NCBI RefSeq assembly: GCF_019083805.1
Contig: NZ_JAHRDV010000003.1
Location: forward strand, 62,001 to 126,000
DNA from: Acetobacter estunensis
Lineage (GTDB): Bacteria > Pseudomonadota > Alphaproteobacteria > Acetobacterales > Acetobacteraceae
Reading direction: 5' to 3'
Length of the DNA stretch: 64,000 nt
Shown here: positions 46,990-55,779 of the stretch, in pieces
How the letters are laid out: each line of letters opens with the position of its first letter
Position numbering within the stretch: position 1 is the first letter of the stretch
Notes under the pieces: generated by a model
Seen by the model: only the letters and a program-made list of their open reading frames with translations
The model's database searches: none
What the model was told of the DNA's origin: nothing
Made by a program: the position numbers and the translations under genes

Positions 46990-48495
46990 TCAGCCGGAAT
47001 GCGAGAGCCTATTCACTTTCCTCTCCGCAGACAAAGCCGTTTCCTCGCATTCCTCCTCATCCATACCATCAAGATCGGCCATGGCCGCCTCAGCGCTGAG
47101 AGTCGGAACATCGGAGGCCATGACCGGCTTTTCTATACGGGCCATCTGCGCTCCGGTTCGGCTGGCCAGCGTTCCCACGACCCGGAAAGCGCACATAATC
47201 GCGACACTCCCGAACACCACGCACCCCAATGCCTGACCGATTTGCACACCCGGCGCCCCGAAACGCGCACCGAAGGCGACAAACGGCGCGGTCCCCAGCG
47301 TGGCACGGCCCCAGTTGAACAGCGTGGAATACAGTGGATGTCCAAGATTGTTGAACGCTGTATTGGCCACGAACAGCATGCCGATGAAGAGATAGCTCAG
47401 CACTGTCCACGAGCAGAACAGATGGATCAGGACAGCTCCCTCTCCCACCGCATGGAACCCCGTTACCAGAAGATTCTGGCACAGCATCAGCACGATCCAC
47501 GTCACGGCCACGCACGTACCGACGGCTTTCAATGACGCCAGAAGCACCTCGCGCACGCGATCGAACTGCCCTGCTCCAAGATTCTGGGACATGATCGGTC
47601 CCACAGCTCCGGTGAGCGCGAAGACAAACGAAAACGCCACGACCACGATCCGCTCCACAGACGCCTGTCCACCCACTGCGTCCAGCCCGAACCGAGCCAT
47701 ATGAGCTGTTACATAAGCGCCGCCAATGGGCGTCGCGAGATTGGTCAGAATGGCCGGTAGCGCAATGGCACCCACACGCCGTACATCGGGAAAGAAGGCC
47801 GACAGCCGTGGCCATGTCAGCATGTGATGAGCGGTAGCCCCCCGCACACCCAGTCCCAGCACGGCAAGGCGCGAAAGAACCAGACTGGCGGCTGCGCCCA
47901 TCAGTCCTTCATGCATTCCAAGAATGAGCACCGGATCCAGCACTGCCGTCAGCATGGCGCCGACCAACGTGACATGCATTGAACCGCGCGCATCACCCAC
48001 AGCACGCATCAGGGCGGAACTGGCCATGCCAAGGGACACGAAGGGCAGGAATGGCGAAGTGATCTGGAGATAGAACGCCGCCTGATCGAGCGCTGCGCCG
48101 GAAGCCCCCAGCATCTCCAGAACCGGCCGCGCGAGCAAAGCCGTGAGCAGCCCAAGAGCCAGCGTCACGCCAAAGGTCGCCAGAAAAACAGAAGACGCGA
48201 TCCGACGCGCCAGCGGGCAATGCCCGGCCCCGATTTCACGGCCAACCGATGCACCGAGTCCGATCGTAAGACCAATGGAAACCGCGATCTGAATACCGCC
48301 CACCGCTCCGGCGAAGCCAATGGCCGCCGTCAGGGCCGGGTCGCCCAGATGAGCAATGTAGATCATGTTCAGCATGTCCACGGAGAACACCGCCATGAGG
48401 CCGATGGCACCTGTCCCTGCCATGACCAGCACATGCCGCATGATGCTGCCTGTCACGAAGCAGGCACGGCTCGCTGCTGATGCTCTTGCCCTCAT
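46990..48495 (-). CDS. MATE family multidrug/toxin exporter
   Basis: A 501-residue inner-membrane transporter with about 12 helices in two homologous bundles, as in NorM-type MATE proteins. Typical parts are IYIAHLGDPALTAAIGFAG near the start, GLGASVGREIGAG, LMRAVGDARGSM, and in the second half GPIMSQNLGAGQFDRVREVL. The last ~50 residues are an acidic cytosolic tail (DLDGMDEEECEETALSAERK), longer than usual. Substrate and coupling ion are unknown. The gene for the 67-residue protein follows. Confidence 0.93.
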   Translation of the reverse strand: MRARASAASRACFVTGSIMRHVLVMAGTGAIGLMAVFSVDMLNMIYIAHLGDPALTAAIGFAGAVGGIQIAVSIGLTIGLGASVGREIGAGHCPLARRIASSVFLATFGVTLALGLLTALLARPVLEMLGASGAALDQAAFYLQITSPFLPFVSLGMASSALMRAVGDARGSMHVTLVGAMLTAVLDPVLILGMHEGLMGAAASLVLSRLAVLGLGVRGATAHHMLTWPRLSAFFPDVRRVGAIALPAILTNLATPIGGAYVTAHMARFGLDAVGGQASVERIVVVAFSFVFALTGAVGPIMSQNLGAGQFDRVREVLLASLKAVGTCVAVTWIVLMLCQNLLVTGFHAVGEGAVLIHLFCSWTVLSYLFIGMLFVANTAFNNLGHPLYSTLFNWGRATLGTAPFVAFGARFGAPGVQIGQALGCVVFGSVAIMCAFRVVGTLASRTGAQMARIEKPVMASDVPTLSAEAAMADLDGMDEEECEETALSAERKVNRLSHSG

Positions 48496-48664
48496 CCGGC
48501 TCCTTGTCCGCGCTGGCCTTGTCCAGACTCCCGTTTCTCAAGGTATGCCACGTTCCCAGCGCTCTGCGAACGCGGGAAAAGCAATTTTACAAAATTTCTT
48601 CGTCTTTATTTTTCACATACGGAAAATCAATCACACAACGTCGTGAAAATACCCATATCAGCGC

Positions 48665-49810
48665 TCAAGCCGCGTCCCCGCGTTCCCGCGACCAGTTGCG
48701 CCACAGCAGATGGAGCGTCGCCATGGCGGCCGGTCCGACGAACAGTCCCAGCAATCCCCATGTCTCCGCGCCACCGATAATACCAAGCAGAACCCACAAA
48801 AACGGCAGCTTCGTACTGCCGCCAATCAGGGTAGGACGCACGAGATGGTCGGCCACGAAAATCACCACGGCACCCAGACAAAAGATGACCACGGCACTCA
48901 TCGTCCCACTGCTGACCAGCAGCAAGGTTGAGGCAAGCCCGACCGGAATCATGGCGCAGAACGGAATCATCGCCGCAATAGCGGTCGCGCCGCCCAGCAG
49001 GGCCGGATGCGGCGTACCCGCGATGAAATAAGCTACGCCCATCACCAGCCCCTCGCCCACACCCACCAGCACGAGACCGGCCACCGTGCCGTGAATAGAG
49101 GCGATTATCTGCTGGCCGATCAACTCTCCCCGGCGCCCAAAGGCTCTGCGGGATGCCACCGTGCATTGCCGCATGATGGCGTTACCGTCCTTGTAGAGAA
49201 AGAACAGCGTCAGGATCGAGAAAAAGAACAGCGTTCCCCGATGCGCCAGTTGGGATCCAAGCGTACGGGTCATGGCAAGCCCACGACTGTCGAAGGAACT
49301 GAAGAACTCACCCGCTGCTTCTGGATCGGAAAGATGCATCCTCCACCAGTTGACCAATGTCTTGCTGCCAAAGGGAATACGCCCGGCCCATGATGGCACC
49401 GGCACACCTTCGTGGCGCGCGTCCTTCATCAGAAGCAGCACATTCTGCGCCTCATTCGCCGCTTCCAGCCCGACGAACAGCATGGGCACGAGAAACAGAA
49501 GCGCCATGGCCGCCGTACATATGGCCGGAAGCAGCACACCATCGGCATGGCGAGGCCAGCGTTCCTGCATGCGTCGGAAAAGCGGCCATGTGGCGACGGC
49601 AAACACGCCGCCCCACGCAAGAGCCGAAAGAAAACCGTGGATTGTATAGAGCGCGATGGCAACGATAAACGCCGTCAGCACTTCACGCGCCCGCCACTGC
49701 GCTTTTCGCGCCGCTGTTCGCTGGACCATCGTGTCCATTTCCACCAGCCGAGGCGTGAGCGGTTCAGCCCCCTCTTTCACGGACGAAGCCTGTGGACCGG
49801 TATGGGACAT
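48665..49810 (-). CDS. AI-2E family transporter (YdiK/TqsA/PerM-like)
   Basis: A 381-residue membrane protein with eight or so helices. Family marks are TIHGFLSALAWGGVFAVATW, FFFSILTLFFLYKDGNAIMR, IHGTVAGLVLVGVGEGLVMG and HPALLGGATAIAAMIPFCAM. Members export autoinducer-2 or Na+/H+; function here is open. The start at 49810 is preferred since GGAAGGGC precedes it and the upstream ATG at 49855 adds a Cys-rich unlikely extension. Oligopeptidase B lies upstream on the same strand. Confidence 0.92.
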   Translation of the reverse strand: MSHTGPQASSVKEGAEPLTPRLVEMDTMVQRTAARKAQWRAREVLTAFIVAIALYTIHGFLSALAWGGVFAVATWPLFRRMQERWPRHADGVLLPAICTAAMALLFLVPMLFVGLEAANEAQNVLLLMKDARHEGVPVPSWAGRIPFGSKTLVNWWRMHLSDPEAAGEFFSSFDSRGLAMTRTLGSQLAHRGTLFFFSILTLFFLYKDGNAIMRQCTVASRRAFGRRGELIGQQIIASIHGTVAGLVLVGVGEGLVMGVAYFIAGTPHPALLGGATAIAAMIPFCAMIPVGLASTLLLVSSGTMSAVVIFCLGAVVIFVADHLVRPTLIGGSTKLPFLWVLLGIIGGAETWGLLGLFVGPAAMATLHLLWRNWSRERGDAA

Positions 49811-49876
49811 CACATTGCCCTTCCCATGCGCAATGTCACCAGGCCGGTTACACATACTGTCATCTTCACTCGCAGA

Positions 49877-51982
49877 TCAGTCACACGAACTACCCGTATC
49901 GCGATCCCGACTTTCCGCCCAGATGGCGAAAGCGTGGATCAGCGCCGCTTCATCCAGTGCACGGAACCGCCCCGACGCGCCACCGTGACCGGCTTCCATG
50001 TTGATCCTCAACAGCAGCGGATTCTCCGAGGTGCTGTAGTCCCGCAATTTCGCGATCCACTTGGCCGGCTCCCAATAGGTCACACGCGGATCGGTCAGGC
50101 CACCAATGGCAAAGATCGCGGGATAGGGCTTTTTCTCAATCCGATCATAGGGCGAGTAACCGGCGATATAATCATAAGCCGCCTCGTCTTTCAGGGGATT
50201 GCCCCACTCGGGCCACTCGGGCGGTGTCAGCGGCAGGCTTTCATCGGACATGGTGTTGAGCACGTCCACAAACGGCACCACGGCCACGATGCCCGCAAAC
50301 AGTTCGGGCCGCATGTTGGCAATCGCCCCCATGAGCATTCCACCGGCTGAGCGGCCATCCGCAACAATTCGGCCCGCTTCCGTCCACCCCTGAGCGATCA
50401 GGTGATCGGCGCAGGCAATGAAGTCCGTGAACGTGTTGGTCTTGTGCATCCCCCGCCCACCGAGGAACCAGTTCCACCCCTTCTCGGAACCACCGCGCAC
50501 ATGCGCGATGGCATAGACCCAACCCCGATCGACGAGGCTCAACGTGCGGGTGGAGAAGGTCGGTTCAATGGCGTGGCCATAAGAGCCGTAGCCATAAAGC
50601 AGCAACGGCGCAGGTTGTCCTTCGGGCGTGTCACGATGGAACAGCAGCGTGACCGGCACCTCTTCCCCGTCCGGCGCCCGGGCCATCAGACGACGCGTGC
50701 GATAATTGGCCGGATCATGACCCGAAGGCACGAGCTGCTCCTTGAGCAGATGCCGCTGGCGCGTGGCCAGATCCAACGCGAACCATTGGCGCGGTGTGGT
50801 GGGAGACTGAAAGGAGTAGCGCAGCTCAGCCGTCTCGAACTCGTAGCCACCGTCCAGAGAAAGCGTGTACGCCTCCTCCTCCTCCCCCACGCTCTGTCGC
50901 GCGCCCTTGCGGTCCATGATTTCGATCACGGTGTTGGCGTTCACCCGCTCGGTCCAGACCACATAGTCCGCCAGACACTGGCAGCCCGCAATGTAATGCC
51001 CCGGCCGATGCGCCACGAGCGGCTGCCAGTTGGCGCGCTCACCCACAGCCTCATCTGCTACCGTCATCAAAGCGAAATCGGTGGCCCCGTCCGCATTGGT
51101 GTGAACCACGAACCGGTCCCCCCAATGCACCAGATCGTACATTAGCCCCTTCTCGCGTCGGGCGAGACAGACAGCAGGTGCTTCGGGCTGATTGCCGGGC
51201 ACCAGCCACGCTTCCGAAGTGTCGTGGTCATTGGTGGAAATCACCACCCATTTCCCCGAACGCGCAACACTTACACCGACAAAGAAACCGGGATCCGGCT
51301 CCTCGTACACCATGACGTCTTCACCGCCCGCGAGTGCACGACGATACACCCGCATCGGGCGACCGTTCTCATCGCGCCATGTCCAGAAAATATGCGTAGA
51401 GTCCGGTGAAAAGGTAAAGTTTCCCGAGCAGTTGTCGATCTGCACCGGCAACATCTCGCCGCTCGCCAGATCGCGGACGCGGATCGTGTAAATCTCGGAG
51501 CCCTGCGTGTCCTCGGCCCACGCAAACAGCCGGTGATCAGGGCTGTGCGCGGCACTCCGCGCGGCGTAAAACGCCTGATCCTTCGCACGGGCATCCGTGT
51601 CGAGAAGCACCTCTTCCTCATCGGGGCGCCCTTCGCGGTGACGCACATAGCGAGGATATTGCGCGCCGGCTTCGTAGCGCACGCCATAGCGCCAGGGACC
51701 GTGCGACAGGAATGGCCAGGACTCGTCTTCCTGAAGACGCCCCTTCATCTCCGCCACGATGGCGGCCTGCAACGTGCGGGTCGAAGCCAGAACGGCTTCC
51801 GAATAAGCGTTCTCGGCGCGCAGATGCGTGGCTATATCGGAGCGCAGAAGTCCCGGCTCGCGCAGGACCGCCTGCCAGTTGTCATCCTTCATCCAGCCAT
51901 AATCATCCTCACGCGCCCGCCCGAGTTGCTCGATGCGACGCGATTCCTTGCGGGCGACGGGAGGTGAAGGAAGCTGGGACAT
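49877..51982 (-). CDS. ptrB: Oligopeptidase B (S9A family)
   Basis: A 701-residue serine peptidase with an N-terminal propeller (~70-400) and a C-terminal alpha/beta-hydrolase domain. It cuts short peptides after Arg or Lys. The nucleophile is in VADGRSAGGMLMGAIANMRP, the Asp in IGGLTDPRVTYWEPAKW and the His in NMEAGHGGASGRF. The Arg-rich region RGGSEKGWNWFLGGRGMHKT is typical. AGGAAAGG precedes the ATG at 51982; the frame to 52042 is not needed. It lacks a signal peptide and is likely cytosolic. Confidence 0.95.
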   Translation of the reverse strand: MSQLPSPPVARKESRRIEQLGRAREDDYGWMKDDNWQAVLREPGLLRSDIATHLRAENAYSEAVLASTRTLQAAIVAEMKGRLQEDESWPFLSHGPWRYGVRYEAGAQYPRYVRHREGRPDEEEVLLDTDARAKDQAFYAARSAAHSPDHRLFAWAEDTQGSEIYTIRVRDLASGEMLPVQIDNCSGNFTFSPDSTHIFWTWRDENGRPMRVYRRALAGGEDVMVYEEPDPGFFVGVSVARSGKWVVISTNDHDTSEAWLVPGNQPEAPAVCLARREKGLMYDLVHWGDRFVVHTNADGATDFALMTVADEAVGERANWQPLVAHRPGHYIAGCQCLADYVVWTERVNANTVIEIMDRKGARQSVGEEEEAYTLSLDGGYEFETAELRYSFQSPTTPRQWFALDLATRQRHLLKEQLVPSGHDPANYRTRRLMARAPDGEEVPVTLLFHRDTPEGQPAPLLLYGYGSYGHAIEPTFSTRTLSLVDRGWVYAIAHVRGGSEKGWNWFLGGRGMHKTNTFTDFIACADHLIAQGWTEAGRIVADGRSAGGMLMGAIANMRPELFAGIVAVVPFVDVLNTMSDESLPLTPPEWPEWGNPLKDEAAYDYIAGYSPYDRIEKKPYPAIFAIGGLTDPRVTYWEPAKWIAKLRDYSTSENPLLLRINMEAGHGGASGRFRALDEAALIHAFAIWAESRDRDTGSSCD

Positions 51983-52099
51983 GAAAGGCCTTTCCTGTGA
52001 GCGCACGCCGTGCATTGTGCCACAGGATGGGCCGCCTGCCACCGTGCTGAGTGCATATCGGCGGCAGGCTCTCCATCGTGTCGATGGAGGCGGAACGGA

Positions 52100-52435
52100 T
52101 CAGGAGTCGCGCAGGGCCTTCGCCTCTTCCTCGCGCGTGCCGAACGGCACTTCCTGCCGGTCATCCTGCTCGTCCATGCTGCCACCAAGATTGCCCAGAT
52201 TTTCCTGAATCCGCGCGTCCTCGATCGGCTCGCCCTCCGGGCCGATGGGCACTTCCGGCTCCACCGGGATTTCGCCCGCATCCGGGTTGATGGTCATGCC
52301 CACCAAGTCCGTCGCGGCCTCCATGTAGCCCTCGGGACCGCATGTGGGCTTGCCATCGGCAATCCACATCTCACGGGCTTTCGCCTTGATCTGCGCGTCA
52401 CGCTTGGGTGAGTCTTCCAGCGGATTATCCACCAT
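52100..52435 (-). CDS. DUF2934 domain small acidic protein
   Basis: A 111-residue hydrophilic protein. Residues ~13-48 (AQIKAKAREMWIADGKPTCG and PEGYMEAATDLVG) match the DUF2934 motif, a short helical module with no known role. The rest is acidic and apparently disordered (EIPVEPEVPIGPEGEPIE). It lies 117 bases upstream of oligopeptidase B on the same strand. A stress or DNA-related role has been proposed only by analogy; nothing in the sequence shows it. Confidence 0.8.
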   Translation of the reverse strand: MVDNPLEDSPKRDAQIKAKAREMWIADGKPTCGPEGYMEAATDLVGMTINPDAGEIPVEPEVPIGPEGEPIEDARIQENLGNLGGSMDEQDDRQEVPFGTREEEAKALRDS

Positions 52436-52725
52436 CTCAAAGCTCCTTACTCTTCTGTTCGCCCGCTCCCACAGGGAGCGTCGCCTTGTGGAGGCAACGG
52501 ACCAGACGGCCGAATGTTGCCCGGTGTCCTAGCGTCGCGTTCTACATACAGCCTTCCACACGGAAAGCAGAGATGCGGTAAGCGGACGTGTCCCATGAAA
52601 AAGCATCACGCCCCCGTCTCAACACTTTTCTGATGGCTCTCATGCATTCCATTTGTATGGTCCGCCACTTTCCGCCACACAGGCGGCCCCGGTGATGATT
52701 CACCCGTCATGACGGACGATATTTT

Positions 52726-55194
52726 ATGAACGATATAAGTAATCAGAGACGACGATCCGGCGCGGCCACCGTCTTTCGTCTTACTGTGGCCGCCCTGACC
52801 GGTCTCGTCGGACTGTGGCTGGCATGGGAGGGTTTTGAACTCGCCACGCTGGGTGGATCTCTTTACTACGTTCTGGCGGGACTGGCCTATGTCCTGCTTG
52901 GCATCCTCTTTGTCGCCCGCAGTCGCATCGCTCTGCCTGTCACCGTGTTGGTCTTCGCCGCCACCTGCGTCTGGGCGGTTCTCGATACGCCCGAGATCGG
53001 CTACTGGCCGCTACTGCCGCGCCTCGTGCTGCCCGCCATCCTTTTCACATTCGGTCTGTGGACCTGCGCGGCCAGCCTTCCCGCGCTCAGTACAAACACA
53101 CGACGGACGCTGACAGGTGGCGGTCTTACCGTCACATCCGCTTTGCTGGTCACTCTGGTGGAAGCCTTCTTCCCACATGGCGAGATCCATCATCCCGAAG
53201 CAATGGCTGGGTCAGAGGGCTTGGACGTTGCGCAGGACGACACAGGAGACAACTGGGAGTTCTTCGGGCGCAATGCCAACGGCACACGCTTTGTGCCTTA
53301 CACCCAGATCACGCCCCAGAATGTCGAAAAGCTGAAAGTGGCGTGGACTTATCACACCGGACGCCGCCTGACGGGTGCCGCCATCGGCGTGGACGAGAAC
53401 ACTCCGCAGCAGATCGGCAATATCCTTTATTCCTGCTCACCTGAGAACATCGTCACTGCCATCGACGGCGATACCGGACAGCGCATCTGGAAGTTCGATC
53501 CCAATGCCCGCACGGCAGAACACGTTTCCTGTCGCGGTGTGGGCTATCACGATATCTACCATGACGACTCCCTGACCGCCGACGACAAAGCCGCCGATCC
53601 GGCGCAACCCTGCCGCCAGCGCCTCATCGTCTCGACAGTGGACGCACGTCTCTTCGCACTGGACGCGCATACCGGCACACTCTGCCCCGGCTTCGGACAG
53701 GACGGATTTGTCGATCTCAAGCCACAGATGGGACCGACAGAAGGCGGCAAACGCTATCATCCGAGCGCCGTGCCCCTGATTGCCGGGCATATCGCCGTCA
53801 TCGGCGGGTGGGTGCGCGACATCGTGCATGGCGAACCCTCCGGCGTGGTCCGTGCCTATGACGTGCGCAACGGCACCCTCGTCTGGGCATGGGATGTCGG
53901 CGCTCCGGATCGCACCGGCGCCCCGCCAGAAGGGGAAACCTACACACTCGAAACGCCCAACATGTGGACGGTACCCACCTACGACCGGGCGCTGAACCTC
54001 GTTTATCTCCCGACCGGGAACGGTCCCCCGGACTACTGGGGCGGAGACCGGAACGCGGTGAAAGAGAAGTTTGGCGCCGCGGTGGTGGCGGTCGATGCCA
54101 GCACGGGCAAAACGAAATGGGTGTTCCAGACCGTGCACCACGATGTCTGGGACTATGATCTGCCCTCCCAGCCCGTCCTGCAGGATGTGACGAACGAGAA
54201 GGGTGAGAAAGTTCCCGCCCTGATCCAGACGACCAAGACCGGCAACATCTTCGTGCTCGATCGGCGCACCGGCACACCGATCACGGCCGTTGAAGAACGC
54301 TATGTCGCCACGTCTCCCGCGGGACAAGGCGAACACCTATCGAAAACCCAGCCCACTTCCATCGGCATGCCTCTCATCGGAGCCGATCCGCTGAGCGAGC
54401 GCTCAATGTGGGGTGTGAGCACGTTCGATCAGCTTTACTGCCGCATCAAGTTCAAACAGTCGGCCTATACGGGTCCGTTCACCCCGCCGGGCGAGAAACC
54501 CTACATCGAGTGGCCGAGCCTTCTGGGCGGCATGAACTGGGGCGGCGTTGCGATCGATGAGTCCCGCGGGCTGATGTTCGTCAACGACATGCGCATTCCG
54601 CTCCAGATGACGCTGGAGACACGGGAAAACGCAAAGAAATTCAAGGTCTCGACGGATGAGGTTCCCGGTTTCATGGGCACCATTCGTCCGCAGGTAGCCG
54701 GTCCCTATGGCGGCGTGAAGATCGACATCCTTCAGTCACCGCTTCAGGTGCCCTGCAACACACCGCCCTTCGGCACGATGAGTGCCATCGATCTACGCAC
54801 CAAGAAACTGGTGTGGCAGGTGCCGCTGGGCACTGTGCAGGATACGGGGCCAATGGGCATCAAAACACACATGTCTGTGCCACTCGGCATGCCCACCCTC
54901 GGCGGCCCGACAGCGACCGCCTCCGGGCTGGTGTTCTTTGCGGGCACGCAGGACTATTACCTGCGTGCGCTGGACGCGAAATCCGGCAAAATCGTGTGGC
55001 AGGGTCGCCTGCCCGTAGGTGCAGTTGCAGCGCCCCTCATCTATCGCTCGCCTCGGACGGGCAAGGAATATGTCGTGATCTCCGCTGGCGGCATGAGTCA
55101 CTCGCCCGATATTGGCGATGACATCATCGCCTATGCCCTGCCCGACACGGCGGGAGCCACGCCGGGCGTTCCGGAAGGATCGAACCGGAAATAA
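52726..55194 (+). CDS. Membrane-bound PQQ dehydrogenase, glucose/quinate/shikimate family
   Basis: An 822-residue enzyme that oxidises a sugar or polyol in the periplasm and passes electrons to ubiquinone. Five N-terminal membrane helices (~15-145) are followed by the eight-bladed PQQ propeller with YHTGRRLTGAAIG, the propeller tryptophans and HHDVWDYDLPSQPVL. Asp478 there corresponds to catalytic Asp466 of E. coli Gcd. Near the C-terminus ISAGGMSHSPDIGDDIIAYA has Met790 where glucose dehydrogenases carry the substrate-specificity His (Gcd His775), so the substrate may not be glucose. No PQQ-synthesis genes are nearby. A strong terminator follows. Confidence 0.93.
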   Translation: MNDISNQRRRSGAATVFRLTVAALTGLVGLWLAWEGFELATLGGSLYYVLAGLAYVLLGILFVARSRIALPVTVLVFAATCVWAVLDTPEIGYWPLLPRLVLPAILFTFGLWTCAASLPALSTNTRRTLTGGGLTVTSALLVTLVEAFFPHGEIHHPEAMAGSEGLDVAQDDTGDNWEFFGRNANGTRFVPYTQITPQNVEKLKVAWTYHTGRRLTGAAIGVDENTPQQIGNILYSCSPENIVTAIDGDTGQRIWKFDPNARTAEHVSCRGVGYHDIYHDDSLTADDKAADPAQPCRQRLIVSTVDARLFALDAHTGTLCPGFGQDGFVDLKPQMGPTEGGKRYHPSAVPLIAGHIAVIGGWVRDIVHGEPSGVVRAYDVRNGTLVWAWDVGAPDRTGAPPEGETYTLETPNMWTVPTYDRALNLVYLPTGNGPPDYWGGDRNAVKEKFGAAVVAVDASTGKTKWVFQTVHHDVWDYDLPSQPVLQDVTNEKGEKVPALIQTTKTGNIFVLDRRTGTPITAVEERYVATSPAGQGEHLSKTQPTSIGMPLIGADPLSERSMWGVSTFDQLYCRIKFKQSAYTGPFTPPGEKPYIEWPSLLGGMNWGGVAIDESRGLMFVNDMRIPLQMTLETRENAKKFKVSTDEVPGFMGTIRPQVAGPYGGVKIDILQSPLQVPCNTPPFGTMSAIDLRTKKLVWQVPLGTVQDTGPMGIKTHMSVPLGMPTLGGPTATASGLVFFAGTQDYYLRALDAKSGKIVWQGRLPVGAVAAPLIYRSPRTGKEYVVISAGGMSHSPDIGDDIIAYALPDTAGATPGVPEGSNRK

Positions 55195-55255
55195 GCTGAC
55201 CATTTATCGATGCGTGATATGTCCGATTTCGATTGAACGGACATACACGCAAAGG

Positions 55256-55290
55256 CGGGCGTTGTTCCTTTTGGGAACGGCGCCCGTTTT
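55256..55290 (+). terminator. Terminator after the PQQ dehydrogenase
   Basis: GGGCGTTGTTCC pairs with GGGAACGGCGCCC (two internal mismatches) across TTTT, followed by TTTT. It begins about 60 bases after the stop. Confidence 0.8.
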
Positions 55291-55364
55291 GCGTTCAACC
55301 TTCGTAACGTGTGTCATTTTCGCGCAAAGCGACGGACGAAGCCCGTCAGACGCAACCTTGCGCG

Positions 55365-55379
55365 TGCGAGTCATTCTCA
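55365..55379. promoter_or_regulatory. Candidate Fur-binding site upstream of the PepSY operon
   Basis: TGCGAGT-C-ATTCTCA matches the 7-1-7 Fur pattern TGATAAT-N-ATTATCA at 11 of 14 defined positions. It lies 62 bases before the 35-codon frame and 166 before the first clear gene. PepSY/DUF3325 operons are iron-linked in other bacteria, which supports the call. Confidence 0.4.
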
Positions 55380-55426
55380 CTAACAAGGCCATTTCCTTTC
55401 CATTGCCCAGAATGGGTGCTTCCACC

Positions 55427-55534
55427 ATGTCGCCTTGTCCTCTCCATGGTTTCGGATCGATCGTTCTCAACGCCATCAACCTCATGGAAGATGTCCCACG
55501 CACGCTCATGTCTTTCCTCACACTTGCCTCATGA
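55427..55534 (+). CDS. 35-codon leader-type ORF coupled to the PepSY operon
   Basis: A short frame (MSPCPLHGFGSIVLNAINLM and 15 more residues) whose stop overlaps the next ATG as ATGA at 55531-55534, the same linkage seen at the next two junctions. The second half is hydrophobic. No strong ribosome site is seen. It may be a translated coupling leader, a genuine small membrane protein or chance. Confidence 0.3.
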   Translation: MSPCPLHGFGSIVLNAINLMEDVPRTLMSFLTLAS

Positions 55535-55779
55535 CCACCGGTCAGGACAGAACCTGCCGCTCCATAGGCATCGTGCTCCTGTGGGGGGCTTTTGTGCTGT
55601 GGGGATCCTTCGCATGTGATCTCGCCCTCGTCTCCAGCCGTTCCTACCGCCTTCTGGTCACGATTATTGCCGTTCCCGTTCTCATCTGGCCCTTTCTAAC
55701 GGAAAAACCGCACTTGGCACTTGGGGTTCCTCTGGTGCTCGTCCTGAGCGGGGCGCTGATGCTCCATTTCGCTCCATGA
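55531..55779 (+). CDS. Small membrane protein of the PepSY operon
   Basis: An 82-residue protein with three likely helices: IGIVLLWGAFVLWGSFACDL, LLVTIIAVPVLIWPF and LGVPLVLVLSGALMLHF. A short Arg/Lys-poor loop separates them. I cannot name the family; in iron-related PepSY operons a small membrane protein of this kind often sits in front. Its stop overlaps the PepSY ATG at 55776-55779, so the two should be made together. A role in iron or siderophore handling is inference. Confidence 0.75.
   Translation: MTTGQDRTCRSIGIVLLWGAFVLWGSFACDLALVSSRSYRLLVTIIAVPVLIWPFLTEKPHLALGVPLVLVLSGALMLHFAP

Larger units (their letters stand above)
55195..55530. other. Intergenic region between the PQQ dehydrogenase and PepSY operon
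   Basis: Holds the terminator at 55256-55290, a candidate Fur site at 55365-55379 and a 35-codon frame at 55427-55534 that ends in an ATGA overlap with the next gene. Nothing else is evident. Confidence 0.6.
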
